Assembly: GCA_020634165.1 (NCBI GenBank) | Contig: JACKCF010000003.1 | Span: forward strand, 310,001-374,000 | Length of the DNA: 64,000 nucleotides | Reading direction: 5' to 3' | DNA from: Anaerolineaceae bacterium | GTDB lineage: Bacteria; Chloroflexota; Anaerolineae; Aggregatilineales; Phototrophicaceae | Shown here: positions 62,601 through 64,000 of the stretch, in pieces | How positions within the stretch are numbered: the stretch's first letter is position 1 | Layout of the letters: the number at the start of each line of letters is the position of its first letter | Made by a program: the position numbers and the translations under genes | The notes under the pieces: generated by a model | Seen by the model: only the letters and a program-made list of their open reading frames with translations | The model's database searches: none | What the model was told of the DNA's origin: nothing

Positions 62601-63654
62601 AGGAATTGTTGTAGGCAATGGTTGAGTGGTTGAAGGCTTCATCGATATATGTACGTCCAACCATCGTCCGAAAGTCCCCGGTTGTGTTGTAGAGATGGAT
62701 GCCTGCACCATTGGTACTGATCGTCGTATAAGCCATTTCCAGGCTTTCAGCATAGGCGGCACCACCCGTTGTGTGGGTAATAGACGTGTTCGACAGAACA
62801 AACTGGCCATCATAGGGCGCGTCACAACTGCTGCCGCTGTTAATCAGTGCCCAATCGGCGTTGTTCTGATCAACGGAAACATACGACAGAATAGCATGTC
62901 CGGCGATGACGCCATAGGCGGTTGAGATTGAAGTTGATGGCGTGTGGTTGTTGATGAAGCGCGAGTAGGCGATGTTTGCCTGTGGGACCAGGTTTAAGTA
63001 GGCAGCACCTGCATTACCCGTACATGGATGACTGCTGTAAGCCTCATTGTTGATGAAATCTACGTCTGTGAAGAAGGCCCATTGATCCTGCTGGTAGACT
63101 CCGCCGCCATAGGGCGCAGACCCGCCCTGTACTGTCAGACTTGAAATCCATACAAATGGGAAACATGAAAGCAGGTCTGTTCGCGCACAAGGCACATTTG
63201 GCGTGATGTGGAATACACGATCCATCTGATGGGCGTCGATAATCGTTGCCTGTGGACCGTCCCCATAGATGGTCATCGGTTTACGTATATCAAGATCGCC
63301 TGTTGCGGCCAGGTCTTCGTCCATACCAGCCAGTGTAAGGTTATATGTACCTGCTGGCGCATAGATCGTCACAGAGAAATCGAGCGCATTGGCTTCCATA
63401 ATCGCCGCTCGTAATGTGCATTGCCCACTGGCATCAGCACAGATGCCATCGCCAGGGTTGGCATCAACTGTATCAAGTAGGATATCAACCGTGAAATCCG
63501 GTGTATATCCTGCTGAAGACACGGACGCAGGTAGCGGTTCCGCGGCCTTAGCTGGCACCACACTCATTGAGTAATTGTCAAGTAACGTGAGAGACATCAT
63601 CATGCATAGCATGACGATGAAAGCTAACGATTTTTTAGGCAGTACACGTTTCAA
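59617..63654 (-). CDS. Exported beta-helix/FG-GAP protein with PA14 and excalibur domains
   Basis: 1,345 residues from TTG 63654 with a GAGAAGAG purine block upstream. Signal peptide to about 38, CSLREA motif (55-95), beta-helix (95-430), two Ca-loop Ig-like modules (470-610, 615-748), fibronectin-like (752-845), FG-GAP blades (848-1085) and PTPRVPVIPGP (1088-1098). A PA14 domain follows (1112-1240; WIGQFYNSTDLSGG, SADDGARMSINGV), then a Thr/Pro linker and an excalibur-type Ca-binding module (1298-1343; CEEAYACY, LDADNNGVPCE). PA14 domains often bind carbohydrate. The 250 bp downstream to the next paralogue (59369-59616) hold no feature I can support. Confidence 0.86.
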   Translation of the reverse strand: MKRVLPKKSLAFIVMLCMMMSLTLLDNYSMSVVPAKAAEPLPASVSSAGYTPDFTVDILLDTVDANPGDGICADASGQCTLRAAIMEANALDFSVTIYAPAGTYNLTLAGMDEDLAATGDLDIRKPMTIYGDGPQATIIDAHQMDRVFHITPNVPCARTDLLSCFPFVWISSLTVQGGSAPYGGGVYQQDQWAFFTDVDFINNEAYSSHPCTGNAGAAYLNLVPQANIAYSRFINNHTPSTSISTAYGVIAGHAILSYVSVDQNNADWALINSGSSCDAPYDGQFVLSNTSITHTTGGAAYAESLEMAYTTISTNGAGIHLYNTTGDFRTMVGRTYIDEAFNHSTIAYNNSFGIKLDDVAVSFSDLIVANNGANCVGAGLTNVAGEYRAGVATDDSCSPIPHRFWVTNPGLMSLTLVQNRYYHPISQGGTGGRGDTGPSPMPLQIGQIRSTRYHDDAIYTPFSNPTLPSNDQLFVPFRGERLLYNPSGDSDVSDVTNPNNYQLIMPGSDSIFQTSACNSLSGDDVLVPIESVSYFDYFTPTKYMYNLYVGPSVLIDFDELVVGGSLDRLPASDYRLIICGTLITATNDGLDSDYDGVADGQPYIVDFTADPLPYPGVTSSFALISDEQVDIQVEFDTLMDAYQLLSDEPYHRVVYAGSDGIVDTSTCEVAANDDRFVDIANVQAGTSAPNITLDSPFDILQVSVEQPLSPGLYVYLLCDTVHDVEGTPLDGDGDGIAGGNHLVEFVIGGLLTPNAPTLNDYSDVLVVLNLPTVSAPEGTVFQIERTGGGTTAIVGSTSLDMLIFVDDNLVCETAYRYRVRLYNESMGGFGEWSDYLDVATANCVASLQHTFGLYKEGQWLFYAVDGYQREDVRFAFGEPEPGWTALVGDWNGDGLPGIGLYKDGTFMLRDLNGSSVTDLSFDFGTPTGAVPVVGDWDGNGTDTIGVFLAGTFFLRNSNDAGPSDLTFGLGNASSIPLAGDWDGDGTDSVGYFENNAFYLATDGVSPTIYTSFSFGPLGWSPIFGDWNGDLTDTIGLYNNGLWRLRNSNDAGPVEYGFTYGDLTGGWQPLSFDGDTSVLNRLFAATVPTPRVPVIPGPELPVVVPTMEDQSRVNWIGQFYNSTDLSGGVVAFGNYLNGLSEDWGLGQPSDDVITLTAVNADNFSARFTANVNLTPGRYQFFVSADDGARMSINGVSIIDFFDNTGLSTRSATVNISGPTTLSVEYVDHSGSAFIQVQWVLISNVSLGSSPEITSTNTPLPTYTSGPDATPPTSTLTLTPSDTPEFTNTPQPTSTPLLNPLCPSLEFSCQQLFDCEEAYACYDSGNTDLDADNNGVPCEAELHCTPR

Positions 63655-63715
63655 AATGGTCTCTTCTCAGGATTATAATAGCTACCTTTAGAATAACGAC
63701 TGACGTCAGATTTCC

Positions 63716-64000
63716 TTATGGACTTAGTGTCGGCGTCAAATACTGCGTGTTAGTTGACGTTGGCGTCGCAGTTGGTGGCATATTACCAGGTGACGGTGTA
63801 ATGCTGGGTATGAAAGTTGGTGACGGTGTTAGTGATGCTGTCATTGAAGGCACTGGTGATGGTGATATAGGCTGGTATGTGGGCATCAAGGGTGTTGCTG
63901 TCCAAGACGTATCTTGCGCAGGTGCTGAGGTCATGCGCACACTATTTGAGGCTGACAGTGTATCTGTATCTAACCATATTTTCATTGGGAACACTTCGCT
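63716..64000 (-). CDS. Sixth surface-protein family member, C-terminal tail only (partial)
   Basis: The frame is open at the window end and ends at 63716. The 95 visible residues contain a short unrecognised segment (MKIWLDTDTLSASNSVRM), then a Thr/Ser/Pro-rich tail (TASLTPSPTFIPSITPSPGNMPPTATPTS) of the kind that ends the proteins at 46275 and 51063. The next paralogue starts 61 bp downstream. Inference: the array continues beyond the window. Confidence 0.65.
   Translation of the reverse strand, partial: SEVFPMKIWLDTDTLSASNSVRMTSAPAQDTSWTATPLMPTYQPISPSPVPSMTASLTPSPTFIPSITPSPGNMPPTATPTSTNTQYLTPTLSP

Overview
The window reads like a chromosomal segment of a free-living, probably anaerobic or facultative Chloroflexota (Anaerolineae-type) bacterium. 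This placement is inferred from the mixture of gene families: paired ECF sigma and anti-sigma-like genes, Thr/Pro-rich (TPTP) tails on exported proteins, and very large CSLREA/beta-helix/FG-GAP surface proteins. No rRNA or other taxonomic marker is present. No tRNA, rRNA, CRISPR array, insertion sequence or prophage was seen.

Region 1 (1-8170) is an envelope and signalling block. It has two ECF sigma factors, each followed 5 bp later by a single-pass anti-sigma-like protein (one cut off by the window edge). It also has an STT3-like GT-C membrane protein, a secreted PASTA protein, an HTTM/VKGC-type membrane protein and an exported DUF5666-like protein. The last of these shares an odd Cys-flanked C-terminal tag with one of the anti-sigma-like proteins.

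Region 2 (8174-22741) is a molybdenum-enzyme block on the minus strand. A DmsABC-type Ser-ligated DMSO reductase, a TorD-type chaperone and a polyferredoxin lead into a Moco-type riboswitch. The riboswitch precedes a THEP1-like NTPase, a complete ECF-type importer (fused double ATPase, S component, T component) with a lipoprotein carrying a molybdopterin-oxidoreductase-like domain, and MobB. Upstream of dmsA lie two strong palindromes, then a NarL-type response regulator, a stand-alone DmsC-like membrane protein and a membrane histidine kinase. This looks like a sensor trio controlling the reductase.

Region 3 (23419-37882) looks like a complete D-apiose/D-apionate catabolic locus. It has a ribose-type ABC importer, apsD-, apnO- and apnL-like genes, a RuBisCO-like protein, an oiaK-like DUF1537 kinase and a GntR/FCD regulator. 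Two perfect and two degenerate copies of an ATTGTATACAAT operator lie in the two control regions. Two further genes in the operon (TIM-barrel isomerase and an unassigned beta protein) do not fit the known steps.

Region 4 (38231-64000) is a tandem array of at least six minus-strand genes for giant exported proteins. Five are whole and one is cut by the window end. The whole ones share a signal peptide, CSLREA motif, right-handed beta-helix, Ca-loop Ig-like modules, a fibronectin-like domain and a five-blade FG-GAP domain. They differ in the C-terminal cassette (three SH3-like domains, an unknown beta domain, PA14 plus excalibur, or none). A decayed cassette lies between two of them.
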